DNA from: Rhodospirillaceae bacterium
GTDB lineage: Bacteria > Pseudomonadota > Alphaproteobacteria > Rhodospirillales > Rhodospirillaceae
DNA: 64,000 nt
Assembly (NCBI GenBank): GCA_029243545.1
Contig: JAQWRV010000011.1
Coordinates: forward strand, 248,001-312,000
Reading direction: 5' to 3'
A model generated the notes under the pieces. The model searched no databases, was not told where the DNA came from, and saw nothing but the letters and a program-made list of their open reading frames with translations. Shown piece after piece: positions 1 through 8,713 of the stretch; within the stretch, counting starts at the first letter, position 1, and each line of letters begins with the position of its first letter. The position numbers were made by a program, and so were the translations under genes.

Positions 1-287
1 CCGATCAATCGAACGACGTAATACATGGTGATAGGAAATAGCAGCCACAGAATAGTGTATTCGAGCCCCTCAATCGCGGCCATGCGCAGCGCGTGAGGTG
101 GGTCTTCAAGTGTGATGTATACTGTGATTTGGTAAAGCGCCTGCAGTGGCACCAGAAGGAAGGCGGCTGTGAATGAGCGCCAGAATCCGCTCTCTGTCGC
201 ATTGAAAAACGTAAAAGCTTTCTGGTCGCACCGCGCGATCCGCCAAATGCCGTAAAGTGCGCCTGCGGCTTCGCGCGCCTCAATCAT
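1..287 (-). CDS. Membrane protein, 3' end cut off by the window edge
   Basis: This reading frame starts at the ATG complementary to 285-287 and is open to base 1, giving at least 95 residues. The start overlaps the dapE stop codon (ATGA), so it is probably the last translationally coupled gene of the dap operon as far as the window shows. The protein starts [20 protein letters not shown]. Two hydrophobic stretches follow, roughly residues 38-55 ([17 protein letters not shown]) and 76-94 ([20 protein letters not shown]), so an inner-membrane protein with at least two spanning segments is likely. I do not recognise a family and assign no function. The opposite reading of this stretch in other frames gives low-quality Arg/Ser-rich peptides, which I take as shadows. 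Confidence 0.7.
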   Translation of the reverse strand, partial: MIEAREAAGALYGIWRIARCDQKAFTFFNATESGFWRSFTAAFLLVPLQALYQITVYITLEDPPHALRMAAIEGLEYTILWLLFPITMYYVVRLI

Positions 288-1465
288 GGGGTAAGGAAGC
301 CGTGGAGAACCCGCCGGTATATGTCCGTCAGACTATTGAGATCTGCAATAGAGGCGCGCTCGTCCGCCTTATGCATAGTTAAGCCGATCATGCCGAATTC
401 ACAGACCGGGCAGGCATCTTTGATGAAGCGGGCATCGGACGTGCCTCCGCTGGTGGATAATTGCGGTGTGTGGCCGGTGACTGCCTTAACCGCCGCAGAT
501 ACCAAATCACTCAATGGGCCGGGCGGTGTCACAAACGATTCACCACTAATGTGACTATCGAGTTCAAAGGCGGCCCCATCCGCGGCCTCTGTCAGCGTTT
601 CATTCAGCCACGTGGTCAGGCTTTCACCAGTATGGTGATCATTGAAACGAATATTGAAGGCGGCACTGGCCTCCGCAGGAATAACGTTGGTCGTATCATT
701 ACCCACGTCTACAGATGTCAACGTGAGGGTTGACGGCTGAAACGTATCTGAGCCGTTGTCGAGTGGCTCACGCGTAAGTGCGTCTAGTAAACGAAGAAGC
801 GTCGGGATCGGATTGTCCGCCAAATGGGGGTAGGCCGCATGACCTTGAGTTCCCAACACCGTCAGTCGCCCGTTGAGACTGCCGCGCCGGCCGATCTTGA
901 TCATGTCGCCAAGCTGAGTTGGGTTTGTCGGCTCACCGACCAAGCACACATCTAGGGTTTCGTTCCGGTCGGTCAACCAGTCCAAGACTTTTCGAGTGCC
1001 ATTGAGAGCCAGTCCTTCCTCATCGCCGGTGATCAACAGGCTGATGCTGCCGTTATGCAGGGTGTGTTCTTCAAGGTATCGCGCGACCGCCGCAACGAAA
1101 CAGGCAATCGCGCCTTTCATGTCTGCCGCGCCGCGGCCAAATAAGGCGCCGTCTTTTACCTCTGCCGCAAACGGATCGACGCTCCAGCCTGTGCCTACAG
1201 GCACGACGTCCGTATGGCCCGCAAAGCAAAAATTGGGCGCGCTTGCGCCTAATCGTGCATACAAGTTTTCAACCGGGGCTGTGCCCGGCTCTTCAAAGCG
1301 TAAGCGATGACACGTAAAACCAAGCTGGGTTAACGCTGCTTCGAGAACACCCAACGCACCTACGTCTTCAGGTGTCACGCTGGCGCAGCGGATCAGTTCC
1401 TGCGCCAGCGCAAGGGGGTCTTGGAGCGCAGCTGTCGCCGACTCATCTTTGCCGTTGGCGGTCAC
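284..1465 (-). CDS. dapE: Succinyl-diaminopimelate desuccinylase
   Basis: DapE hydrolyses N-succinyl-LL-2,6-diaminopimelate to LL-diaminopimelate and succinate in the cytoplasmic succinylase branch of lysine/DAP synthesis. The 393-residue product is a full-length M20-family metallopeptidase. Metal-site motifs are visible: GHTDVVP (His84), GRGAADMKG (Asp116), TGDEEG (Glu149/150), GGTSDARF and a C-terminal TMHKADE with the last His ligand. The start is GTG at 1465, overlapping the dapD stop in a GTGA arrangement. It is therefore co-translated with dapD, the preceding step of the same pathway, which supports the assignment. The family is typically about 375-385 residues; the extra residues are at the N terminus. 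Confidence 0.96.
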   Translation of the reverse strand: MTANGKDESATAALQDPLALAQELIRCASVTPEDVGALGVLEAALTQLGFTCHRLRFEEPGTAPVENLYARLGASAPNFCFAGHTDVVPVGTGWSVDPFAAEVKDGALFGRGAADMKGAIACFVAAVARYLEEHTLHNGSISLLITGDEEGLALNGTRKVLDWLTDRNETLDVCLVGEPTNPTQLGDMIKIGRRGSLNGRLTVLGTQGHAAYPHLADNPIPTLLRLLDALTREPLDNGSDTFQPSTLTLTSVDVGNDTTNVIPAEASAAFNIRFNDHHTGESLTTWLNETLTEAADGAAFELDSHISGESFVTPPGPLSDLVSAAVKAVTGHTPQLSTSGGTSDARFIKDACPVCEFGMIGLTMHKADERASIADLNSLTDIYRRVLHGFLTP

Positions 1466-2304
1466 GCGCGGAGCAGCTCATTGATGGAAACTTTAGAGCG
1501 GGTTTTGGCATCCACACGCTTAACGATGACAGCGCAATAGAGATTTGGACCAGGAGAGCCGTCTGGCAGGGGTTTACCAGGCAGCGTGCCGGGTACCACA
1601 ACCGAATACGCCGGGACGCGGCCCATGAAAATGTCACCTGTCTCCCGGTCGATAATTTTCGTCGAAGATCCGATGTATACACCCATGGATAAAACGGACC
1701 CTTCTTCAACGACCACACCCTCAGCCACTTCAGACCGCGCGCCGATAAAGCAATTGTCTTCGATGATGACAGGGCTAGCTTGCAAGGGTTCCAACACCCC
1801 GCCAATGCCGGCGCCACCTGAAAGGTGAACATTTCTGCCGATTTGCGCACAACTGCCGACCGTCGCCCAGGTGTCGACCATAGCACCTTCGTCAACGTAG
1901 GCGCCTAAGTTGACGAAGCTCGGCATCAACACCACATCCGGCGCGATATAAGCCGAATGACGCACGACACTCGTGGGCACAGCCCTAAAGCCCGCTTTTC
2001 TAAATTCGGTTTCCGTCCATCCTTTAAACTTTGAGGGAACCTTGTCCCACCACACGGCATCATCCGGGCCGCCGCCTTGGATGGACGTGTCATTCAAGCG
2101 GAAGCTCAGCAAAACGGCTTTCTTGCACCATTCATTTACAGCCCACGCGCCATCGATTTTTTCCGCGACTCGAGCGGCTCCCGAATCAAGCAACGCCAGG
2201 GTTTCTTCCACGGCATCCCGCTCATCCCCTGCGGTTGACGTGTTAATGCTGTCGCGGTTGTCCCAAATGAGCTCTACACGATCTTGCAACGCCTTGATGG
2301 TCAT
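1462..2304 (-). CDS. dapD: 2,3,4,5-tetrahydropyridine-2,6-dicarboxylate N-succinyltransferase
   Basis: DapD transfers succinyl from succinyl-CoA to tetrahydrodipicolinate, committing carbon to the succinylase DAP route. The 280-residue product has the N-terminal helical domain and the left-handed beta-helix of hexapeptide acyltransferases from about residue 100 ([20 protein letters not shown] onward), with the [14 protein letters not shown] turn. I chose the ATG at 2304 ([18 protein letters not shown]) instead of an in-frame ATG 51 bases upstream. An AGGAG lies about 10 bases before it, and family members start with this helix. It is first in the dapD-dapE pair; about 250 bases of apparently non-coding DNA lie upstream and should carry its promoter. 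Confidence 0.95.
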   Translation of the reverse strand: MTIKALQDRVELIWDNRDSINTSTAGDERDAVEETLALLDSGAARVAEKIDGAWAVNEWCKKAVLLSFRLNDTSIQGGGPDDAVWWDKVPSKFKGWTETEFRKAGFRAVPTSVVRHSAYIAPDVVLMPSFVNLGAYVDEGAMVDTWATVGSCAQIGRNVHLSGGAGIGGVLEPLQASPVIIEDNCFIGARSEVAEGVVVEEGSVLSMGVYIGSSTKIIDRETGDIFMGRVPAYSVVVPGTLPGKPLPDGSPGPNLYCAVIVKRVDAKTRSKVSINELLRA

Positions 2305-2557
2305 ACCGTATGTGTCTCCTGACGGATGGGCCGGAAACGGCCAGTTACTCTGCAATGCTGGCTGAACATAACCGCCGGTCCGTCTAAGTCAACGCCGCCA
2401 GGGACCTCTATTTCTTCGCTGGCAAACCGCGTCCTAGAAACTGCTCGCGAGTGCAAACCGTTTCACAAGTCCGTCTGCCCAGATTATAAAAAGAGTATAA
2501 ATTTCAAGATGTTGCCCATACGGGGGTACGCAGGAAATTTTGGTTTGGGGATCATGA
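2305..2557. other. Intergenic region upstream of dapD
   Basis: I see no credible gene in this stretch. It is noticeably more AT-rich around 2483-2540 than its surroundings (TATAAAAAGAGTATAAAT), which would suit a promoter for dapD on the minus strand, but no convincing -35/-10 pair can be fixed by eye. Confidence 0.4.
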
Positions 2558-2731
2558 ATGGCCCAAGCCAACGGCATTGGGGATAGCGGTTCGGCCGCGG
2601 CTGACGGCGGCTCAAGCGCGGACCGCGTGTTGTCGGAGCGCGCCTGCGCTATCTATGGCGAACCTATACTTGATGTGGATGAGGCCGGTACGCTTACGGC
2701 CCTCAATCAAACCGCAGAGGGCTTCCTCTAG
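2558..2731 (+). pseudogene. Possible remnant of a PAS-domain (NtrB-like) sensor kinase
   Basis: A 57-codon frame starting at the ATG at 2558 encodes SADRVLSERACAIYGEPILD followed by VDEAGTLTALNQTAEGFL and a TAG. This resembles the first PAS segment of NtrB-type histidine kinases (a valine-aspartate, then G-x-(I/L)-T, then N-x-x-A-E). Reading on in the same frame after the TAG gives AIPEKLHKRIIG, which is reminiscent of the ATPase-lid IP-x-x-L-x-x-R-(I/L)-F motif, then a second stop. The two ends would be joined by loss of the kinase core. The match is weak and short; a chance frame is also possible. Confidence 0.3.
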
Positions 2732-2866
2732 GCCATTCCCGAGAAGTTGCACAAGAGGATTATCGGCATCTCTCAGCCCGCCCTCCCCCGACGGAAGCTA
2801 TGACGCAACTGAATCGGCAATGGAGTGGCAGGTTGAGCTTTTCATAGACGAAGCCAAGGCCAGCGC

Positions 2867-3562
2867 CTAACCGGGCTCAATCGACACCACAGCGCCGCGC
2901 AACCACCCCTTAAGATCGTCAGTAATGAAATGGCAGTGTGCCGTATCCGCCGCTACATCTATTGTACTTTCATGGGTGACAAGAACTGTCGTCATTCCCA
3001 TGTCCGCTGCGGGCTTCAAGTTTTTGACTGAATCTTCAAACATGATGGCTGCGTGCGGGTTGAACGCGTGGCTGTCTAAAAACTGAAGATACGAGTCCGG
3101 GTCGGGTTTGGGGATGTAATTCCCTGCGCGAATGTCAAAAATGGCTTCGAACCGATCAGAAATACCAAGAGCGAGCAGCACGCCGTCCGCATGTCCGGCG
3201 GAACCGTTGGTGTAGACCAATTTGCGCCCCGGCAAGGCATCGAGTGCGTCTGCGAGAGCCGGGTCAGGGGCCAAAACCGTATGGTCGATGTCGTGGACAT
3301 AGTCGAGAAAGGCATCCGGGTCGACGTCGTGATTAAGCATCAGTCCGCGCAAGGTTGTCCCGTGCTGGCGATAATAGGTTTTCTGCAGAAGGCACGCTTT
3401 GTCCCCCTCGAGCCCTAAGAGGTCAGAGATAAAAGCCTTCATGCGCACGTCAATTTGAGGAAAAAGACCTGCCGATGCCGGGTAAAGGGTGTTGTCGAGA
3501 TCAAAAACCCAGGTATCGATGTGAGCTACATCCGCTTTACTGCACCCTGCCGTCTCACCCAT
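2867..3562 (-). CDS. HAD-superfamily pyrimidine 5'-nucleotidase-like phosphatase
   Basis: A 231-residue haloacid-dehalogenase-fold hydrolase. Motif I is FDLDNTLYP (nucleophile Asp in D-x-D near residue 21), motif II is VYTNGS, motif III is a Lys near IPKPDP, and motif IV is FEDSVKNL. The cap is the small helical type used by YjjG/Sdt1-like pyrimidine 5'-nucleotidases, which dephosphorylate UMP/CMP and related compounds in the cytosol. The start at 3562 is six bases after the argB stop, so it is translated from the same message. This HAD gene next to argB is a recurring arrangement in alphaproteobacteria as far as I recall; its link to arginine synthesis is not evident. Confidence 0.85.
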   Translation of the reverse strand: MGETAGCSKADVAHIDTWVFDLDNTLYPASAGLFPQIDVRMKAFISDLLGLEGDKACLLQKTYYRQHGTTLRGLMLNHDVDPDAFLDYVHDIDHTVLAPDPALADALDALPGRKLVYTNGSAGHADGVLLALGISDRFEAIFDIRAGNYIPKPDPDSYLQFLDSHAFNPHAAIMFEDSVKNLKPAADMGMTTVLVTHESTIDVAADTAHCHFITDDLKGWLRGAVVSIEPG

Positions 3563-3568
3563 CAGAAT

Positions 3569-4465
3569 TTACCTAATCAGAGTTCCGGCGCCATGAGGGG
3601 TAAACAGCTCTAGAAGCACAGCGTGGGGTACCCGGCCATCGAGGATGACGGCGGCATCAACACTATGCTCGACGGCTTTAACGCAGGTTTCTACTTTCGG
3701 AATCATGCCGCCAGATATGGTGCCTGCCTGTATCAGCGTTCGGGCCCGTTCCACGGTCATCTCAGGCATAAGCTGTCTGGTGTCGCTTAGGACACCGGCC
3801 ACGTCCGTAAGCATGAGTAGGCGGGACGCGCCCATAGCGGCGGCGATTGCACCGGCTGAGGTGTCAGCGTTGATATTGAATGTTTCTCCGTTCGAGCCCA
3901 CACCAATGGGTGCAATGACGGGGATCGTGTCTGATTCCTCGAACGTGCTCAGTATATGCGGGTTAATCTCTGACGGTTCGCCGACAAATCCCAGATCAAG
4001 TATCTTCTCGATGTTCGAGCCCGGATCCTTTTTCGACCGGCGCAGCTTTCGCGCCTTAATCAGGTTTCCGTCTTTGCCCGACAGACCAACCGCAAATCCA
4101 CCTGCTTTGTTAATGGCAGTAACAATCTGCTTATTGATCGACCCGCATAAAACCATCTCAACAATATCGACGGTTTCGGCATCGGTAACCCGGAGGCCAT
4201 CGATGAACGAACTCTGAATTTTCAGCCGATCCAGCATTGCGCCTATTTGCGGGCCACCGCCGTGAACGACAACCGGGTTAATTCCAACTTGTTTCAATAG
4301 GACGATGTCGGACGCAAAACCTGTCGCTAAGGATTCGTCGCCCATGGCATGGCCACCGTACTTAACGACGACCGTTTGGCCGGCGAAAGCACGCATATAC
4401 GGAAGGGCGTCAGCCAGTATACCGGCTTTCTCAAGCCACTCTGTATGGTCGTTGGTGTTTGACAT
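3569..4465 (-). CDS. argB: Acetylglutamate kinase
   Basis: ArgB phosphorylates N-acetyl-L-glutamate with ATP, the second step of arginine synthesis. The 298-residue protein shows the amino-acid-kinase fold: [12 protein letters not shown] near the N terminus (phosphate-binding Lys and Gly loop), [16 protein letters not shown] (substrate-binding), the [16 protein letters not shown] nucleotide region and a C-terminal [14 protein letters not shown] place the start at [10 protein letters not shown] (4465), where AGGAA lies a few bases upstream; an in-frame ATG seven codons earlier would give 305 residues. It sits between engB and the HAD gene within one co-directional run. Confidence 0.95.
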   Translation of the reverse strand: MSNTNDHTEWLEKAGILADALPYMRAFAGQTVVVKYGGHAMGDESLATGFASDIVLLKQVGINPVVVHGGGPQIGAMLDRLKIQSSFIDGLRVTDAETVDIVEMVLCGSINKQIVTAINKAGGFAVGLSGKDGNLIKARKLRRSKKDPGSNIEKILDLGFVGEPSEINPHILSTFEESDTIPVIAPIGVGSNGETFNINADTSAGAIAAAMGASRLLMLTDVAGVLSDTRQLMPEMTVERARTLIQAGTISGGMIPKVETCVKAVEHSVDAAVILDGRVPHAVLLELFTPHGAGTLIR

Positions 4466-4492
4466 GAAATTCCTAACCTTCCCCAACCGCTG

Positions 4493-5155
4493 TCAACGGT
4501 ACGCCGGTGCCGCCAATTGTGACAGGGACGCCCGAACTTCGGCAAGGCCTGTTCCTTTGATTGCGCTCGTGACCAAAGTATCTGGGTACGCTGCCGCATG
4601 TTTGACGGCTTCCACATTCACCGAATCAACCGTATTGGCAAGTGCCGTCTCTTTAACCTTATCTGCCTTAGTCATAATGATTTGATAACTGACGGCAGCC
4701 TCATCCAGGTCTTTCATGACTTCCAGATCGTTGGTCTTCAAGCCATGCCGGCTGTCGACCAGCATACACACCCGTCGCAATTGAGGGCGGCCCATCAGGT
4801 ACGCCTTGACCAGATCGGTCCACGCGTCAACGTCACGCTTGGGCGCGCGGGCATAGCCGTATCCTGGAAGGTCCGCCAGAATGAAGCGCTGTCCGATGTC
4901 AAAAAAGTTAAGTTGCTGTGTTCGGCCCGGTGTGTCGGATATTCTAGCCATACTCTTGCGGCCGGTTAACGCGTTCACCAGACTCGATTTTCCAACGTTG
5001 GATCGTCCGGCAAACGCAATTTCCGGGAGGCTACTCTCCGGCACTTGCGACAAGGCCGCAGCACCCAAAAGGAAGGTGCAGTCTCCCCCGAAGAGCTTGC
5101 GACCATCTTCTAATACGTGCTGCTCAAATTTAATGCCATTCGCCATGGTCGGCAT
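4493..5155 (-). CDS. engB: Ribosome biogenesis GTPase EngB (YihA/YsxC)
   Basis: EngB is an essential small GTPase that assists late assembly of the 50S ribosomal subunit. The 220-residue product carries G1 GRSNVGKSS (residues 50-58), G3 DLPGYG (95-100) and G4 TKAD (162-165), and has the normal length for the family. The start at 5155 lies seven bases after the yidC stop, and AAGG precedes it; a second ATG three codons in is an alternative. Gene order yidC-engB-argB is typical of this operon in alphaproteobacteria. Confidence 0.94.
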   Translation of the reverse strand: MPTMANGIKFEQHVLEDGRKLFGGDCTFLLGAAALSQVPESSLPEIAFAGRSNVGKSSLVNALTGRKSMARISDTPGRTQQLNFFDIGQRFILADLPGYGYARAPKRDVDAWTDLVKAYLMGRPQLRRVCMLVDSRHGLKTNDLEVMKDLDEAAVSYQIIMTKADKVKETALANTVDSVNVEAVKHAAAYPDTLVTSAIKGTGLAEVRASLSQLAAPAYR

Positions 5156-5162
5156 CCCAGCC

Positions 5163-6875
5163 TTAGGCTTTGACTCCGGCCTGACGCATGATCACCCATT
5201 GCTGAAGAATGCCCAATGCATTGCTCCAGGCCCAATAGATCACCAGACCGGCCGGGAAAGTTGCCAAGAGAAATGTAAAGATGATGGGTAAGAAACTCAT
5301 AATTTTCGCCTGCATAGGATCGGCCGGCGCCGGGTTAAGTTTTTGCTGAAGCCACATGGTGACGCCCATAATAATAGGCCACGCGCCAATCATCATAAAA
5401 GTCGGCACATCGTAAGGCAGTAATCCGAAGAGATTGAAAATGCTTGTCGGATCAGGCGCCGAAAGGTCACCGATCCAGCCATAAAACGGCTCCTGCCGCA
5501 TCTCAATCGTGACAAACAACACCTTATAGAGTGCAAAGAAGATGGGAATCTGAACCAGGATGGGTAGGCAGCCCGCCGCTGGATTAGCTTTTTCCCGCTT
5601 ATACAATTCCATCAGCTCTTGGTTCATGCGCGTGCGGTCGTCGGCATAGCGCTCCTGCAGTTTTTTCATTTCCGGCTGGAGTTTTTTCAGTTTCGTCATC
5701 GCCCGGAACTGTTTGTTGGCGAGAGGAAACAAAAGCAAACGCAATCCGATGGTAAGCCCGAGGATGGCCAGGCCAAAATTCCCAAGCACGCCGGCCAGCC
5801 AAATCAACGCATAGAAAAAGGGCTTGGTCAGGAAGTAGAACCAGCCAAAGTCAATGGACAGGTCAAATCGTGAGATGCCTAACGACTCTGTGTATCCGTC
5901 AAGCAATTCAACTTGTTTGGCGCCGGCAAAAAGATATGTCTTTGCCCCTGCTGTTTCCCTAGGCGCGACCGTTAGTGGTTTGTCTGTACGGAAATCGGTT
6001 TGGAACCGATCACGACCGCCTGAAACGCTGTGCCGGAACGCTGCTTCAACACCTTTATCCTGTTCGTGTGCTAGCGCCGCGAGCCAGTACTTATCTGTAA
6101 ACCCGATCCAGCCGCCTGATGACGTAACAGTTTCCAGTGAATTCTCTATTAAGTCGTCGTAATCCACTTCTTTGAGTGTTTCGTCGAACACACCAAGCGG
6201 GCCTTCATGTAAAATAAAGAAACCGAGCACTTCTGGCGTGCCGATGCGCGCGATCAAGCCATATGGAAACAAGGACACGGTTTCGTCGGTATTGTTTTCG
6301 ACTTCGTCGTATACGGTGAACATATAATCTTGGTCGATGGTCACGGTGCGCCGGAAGGTTAGCCCCGCGCTATTATCCCACGTGAGAACCAGTGGCCGAT
6401 CCGGTGTCAGTATGGCTTTACCTAATCCCGTTGACCATGTCGTCTCTGCATCCGGTAATGGGAGGGATGCGTCGGCGCTAAGCCATCCCAGTTCGGCATA
6501 ATAAGGAGACGGCGCGCCGGCCGGGGATAAGAGGACGATTTCAGCGCTATCTGTATCTTGTGTCTCGTGATACCCGGCCAATGTGAGGTCGTCGAAGCGC
6601 AAGCCAACTAAGGGTATAGTACCGTGCACGCTGGGTGTTTCAATAGTGGCCCGCGGCAGACCGGTGATCGCCGTACTCCGGTCCGCCGGTGTTGGTGTCG
6701 CCGGTGCGATGAGTCCTGGCGCGGACGGAAGGGGAGCGTCGGGTGTGGCTAATTCCTGTTGCACTTCATTAGAACCCGTCTGCGGCGGTGGGTCAGGCGC
6801 AAAGAAGAAGTCCCAGCCAAACAGAATGGCCATGGAGATGACGATGGCCAGAAACATATTGCGTTGGTCGGTCAT
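5163..6875 (-). CDS. yidC: Membrane protein insertase YidC
   Basis: YidC inserts and folds inner-membrane proteins, alone or with SecYEG. The 570-residue protein has the Gram-negative layout: an N-terminal membrane anchor (about residues 7-26, LAIVISMAILFGWDFFF), a Pro-rich linker, a large periplasmic beta-sandwich domain to about residue 340, and then the conserved five-segment core. The cytoplasmic loop between core segments is recognisable as PEMKKLQERYADDRTRMNQE. The ATG at 6875 overlaps the yidD stop by four bases. C-terminal basic residues are few (RQAGVKA). Confidence 0.96.
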   Translation of the reverse strand: MTDQRNMFLAIVISMAILFGWDFFFAPDPPPQTGSNEVQQELATPDAPLPSAPGLIAPATPTPADRSTAITGLPRATIETPSVHGTIPLVGLRFDDLTLAGYHETQDTDSAEIVLLSPAGAPSPYYAELGWLSADASLPLPDAETTWSTGLGKAILTPDRPLVLTWDNSAGLTFRRTVTIDQDYMFTVYDEVENNTDETVSLFPYGLIARIGTPEVLGFFILHEGPLGVFDETLKEVDYDDLIENSLETVTSSGGWIGFTDKYWLAALAHEQDKGVEAAFRHSVSGGRDRFQTDFRTDKPLTVAPRETAGAKTYLFAGAKQVELLDGYTESLGISRFDLSIDFGWFYFLTKPFFYALIWLAGVLGNFGLAILGLTIGLRLLLFPLANKQFRAMTKLKKLQPEMKKLQERYADDRTRMNQELMELYKREKANPAAGCLPILVQIPIFFALYKVLFVTIEMRQEPFYGWIGDLSAPDPTSIFNLFGLLPYDVPTFMMIGAWPIIMGVTMWLQQKLNPAPADPMQAKIMSFLPIIFTFLLATFPAGLVIYWAWSNALGILQQWVIMRQAGVKA

Positions 6876-7138
6876 CGCTCAAACTTTGCATCAAGAGGTG
6901 CTAAACGTTCAGGTATTTTATTGGGAACGGGATCATGACCACCTACTGCCCAAGGGTGACATCGGACCAGCCGTTTAAGCCCCATCCACGTGCCAAAAAG
7001 CACACCATTTTTGGTTACCGCTTCAGCGGTATAAGCTGAACAGGTCGGGTGATACCGGCAGCGTTGGCCCAGCAAAGGCGAGATAAGGGTACCGTAGGCG
7101 CTGATCACCCCAATCACGATGTGCTGGCGTATATTCAC
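6872..7138 (-). CDS. yidD: Membrane protein insertion efficiency factor YidD
   Basis: YidD is a small membrane-associated protein that helps YidC-dependent insertion. The 88-residue product contains the family hallmarks LISPLLGQRCRYHPTCSAY (with the C-R-Y-x-P-(S/T)-C-S-x-Y core), AVTKNGVLFGTWMGLKRLVR and CHPWAVGGHDPVP. An N-terminal amphipathic helix precedes them. It overlaps rnpA upstream and yidC downstream by four bases each, so all three are translationally coupled. Confidence 0.95.
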   Translation of the reverse strand: MNIRQHIVIGVISAYGTLISPLLGQRCRYHPTCSAYTAEAVTKNGVLFGTWMGLKRLVRCHPWAVGGHDPVPNKIPERLAPLDAKFER

Positions 7139-7503
7139 TGCGCGCTATCCTTCGTCGGTTGCCGTGATTTCAGCGTCGTTACGGCGCGGCGTAAATCTTG
7201 TTCCATTTCTGCAAACGGCAGGGTCAGTGTCTCTTTCCGGCCAATGAGAACGTAGTCCATGCCAGGCTTTCCCATGTCGGCAATCACCCGGTCGGCTAAA
7301 GCACGGAGACGCCGCTTCGCCCGGTTGCGCACCACAGCGCCACCCACCTTGCGGCTGGCCGTAAAACCAACCCGTGTCTCATTGTTCTGGTTGGACCTTG
7401 AAAACGCTTGCAGGACAAAACCTGGTGCCACCCATTTGGTCCGGGCTGCTGCCACGGCCAAAAAGCTTTCCCGGTGTTTTATACGGCCCAAGGGGCGTCC
7501 CAT
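7135..7503 (-). CDS. rnpA: Ribonuclease P protein component
   Basis: RnpA is the protein cofactor of RNase P, which trims the 5' leader of precursor tRNAs. The product has the RNR motif region (VVRNRAKRRLRAL) and the preceding TRVGFTASRKVGGAV strand. I start at the ATG at 7503 (MGRPLGRIKHRESFL, 122 residues), which has GAGGA about eight bases upstream; a GTG five codons earlier is possible. The gene lies 27 bases after rpmH and overlaps yidD by four bases. Confidence 0.93.
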   Translation of the reverse strand: MGRPLGRIKHRESFLAVAAARTKWVAPGFVLQAFSRSNQNNETRVGFTASRKVGGAVVRNRAKRRLRALADRVIADMGKPGMDYVLIGRKETLTLPFAEMEQDLRRAVTTLKSRQPTKDSAQ

Positions 7504-7530
7504 GGTCCGAATCCTCACCAGGGTTACGAA

Positions 7531-7665
7531 TTAGGCGGAAAGGCGCTTACGGCCCTTGGCGCGCCGGTTGGCAAGCACCTTGCGGCCGGCTTTCGTGGCC
7601 ATGCGGGCGCGGAACCCGTGGCGACGCTTACGTACCAATCTGCTCGGTTGAAACGTCTGTTTCAC
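7531..7665 (-). CDS. rpmH: 50S ribosomal protein L34
   Basis: A 44-codon gene encoding the smallest large-subunit ribosomal protein. The peptide begins [18 protein letters not shown] and ends [16 protein letters not shown], which is the standard L34 pattern of a short basic helix-turn-helix. The start is GTG at 7665 with GGAGAA six bases upstream. It opens the rpmH-rnpA-yidD-yidC-engB-argB block; the promoter should lie between 7666 and about 7850. No DnaA box or dnaA gene is visible upstream, so the replication origin is not next to it here. Confidence 0.96.
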   Translation of the reverse strand: MKQTFQPSRLVRKRRHGFRARMATKAGRKVLANRRAKGRKRLSA

Positions 7666-7951
7666 GAGGAATTCTCCGCTGTAGCGCTAAAAATAATCCC
7701 GCCGAAATAAGGGCAGCGGGCTGTGGCATGAGCCGGAGGGGTGTATAGCGGCGGGCCCGAACAGTGTCAATGCGCCCTGGACACCCAGTCAGAGGAATTG
7801 GAGGCCAAACTTTCCCCTGATTTCAGGCGCTTCTGGCCCTATGCTCACGTAAACCTGAATGGCCAACAACCAGCAGAAGATGCTAATTCCCTATGGAGGG
7901 CCGTTCCTAGCCCGAGTCCTATTATTTAGCTACCGCAGAGAAGTGTTTGCC

Positions 7952-8713
7952 TTGGCCATAGTTCCGACCAATACCGGCCGCTCTACAACACCAGCTACCC
8001 CAGCCTCGGCCCGGCCGGCCTGGAGACGATTCGCCGTGCTCGGGCTCTTTGTGGCGCTGATCATTGGCCTGCTTTCGGCCGGAGCTCAGGGCTTTTTCTC
8101 TTCGGATGCTCTGCGAGATAATAGGGAAACGCTGTTGGCTGTCGTGGCCGGTAATTATATCGCCGCCGTGGCGGTATTCATGCTGGTCTATGTCGCCGCT
8201 GTGACGTTCTCGATACCAGGGGCCGTTTGGTTGTCTATTGCCGGTGGGTTTATCTTTTCTGTTGGACCGGCGACGCTCTTTATTGTGGTGGCGGCGACCA
8301 TCGGTGCGACACTGGTTTTTCTCCTGGCCCGCTATGTCCTTGGCGACATGCTCCGGCAAAAGGCCGGCGGTGCCATTGAACGCATGCGCTCTGGTTTTCA
8401 AGAAGACGCGCTCAGCTACATGCTGGTGCTGCGATTGGTACCGCTGCTCCCATTTTTTATCGTTAACCTTGTTCCCGCATTTTTAAACGTGCCCGTTCGC
8501 GTTTACGTGCTTGGCACCGCTCTTGGAATTATCCCCGGTTCATTCGTTTTTGCCTGGGTCGGAAGCGGTGTTGGTGCCGTATTCGACGTGGGCGGTGATG
8601 TTGATCCGGGGGCGATCATTTTTCAGCCCAGCGTCATCGGCCCGCTGCTCGGACTCGCGGCGCTGGCTCTGATCCCCGTTGTCTATAAGCGATTTAGGCC
8701 TACCCCCAAATGA
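7952..8713 (+). CDS. TVP38/TMEM64 (DedA-related) membrane protein
   Basis: An integral inner-membrane protein of the VTT/SNARE-associated family, with about six hydrophobic segments beginning with RFAVLGLFVALIIGLLSA. The conserved core is seen at SIPGAVWLSIAGGFIFSVG and the re-entrant-type LVPLLPFFIVNLVPAFLNVP. Members have been linked to lipid scrambling or envelope maintenance, but the substrate here is unknown. The start is uncertain: I use TTG at 7952 because GAGAAG lies eight bases upstream; GTG 7943 or an ATG as far back as 7859 are in frame but lack a site. The stop overlaps the next gene by four bases, a common TVP38-oxidoreductase pairing. Confidence 0.82.
   Translation: MAIVPTNTGRSTTPATPASARPAWRRFAVLGLFVALIIGLLSAGAQGFFSSDALRDNRETLLAVVAGNYIAAVAVFMLVYVAAVTFSIPGAVWLSIAGGFIFSVGPATLFIVVAATIGATLVFLLARYVLGDMLRQKAGGAIERMRSGFQEDALSYMLVLRLVPLLPFFIVNLVPAFLNVPVRVYVLGTALGIIPGSFVFAWVGSGVGAVFDVGGDVDPGAIIFQPSVIGPLLGLAALALIPVVYKRFRPTPK

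Noticed and set aside
5-283. 92-codon minus-strand frame with many Arg and Ser codons
   Set aside because: It is out of frame with the better membrane-protein frame that begins in an ATGA overlap with dapE and stays open to the window edge.
2577-2870. 97-codon plus-strand frame
   Set aside because: Low-complexity, Arg/Pro/Ser-rich, no ribosome-binding site; overlaps the PAS-like remnant in another frame and runs into the HAD gene.
7741-7929. 62-codon plus-strand frame before the TVP38 gene
   Set aside because: No ribosome-binding site or family; it is out of frame with the TVP38 gene and lies mostly in the rpmH promoter region.
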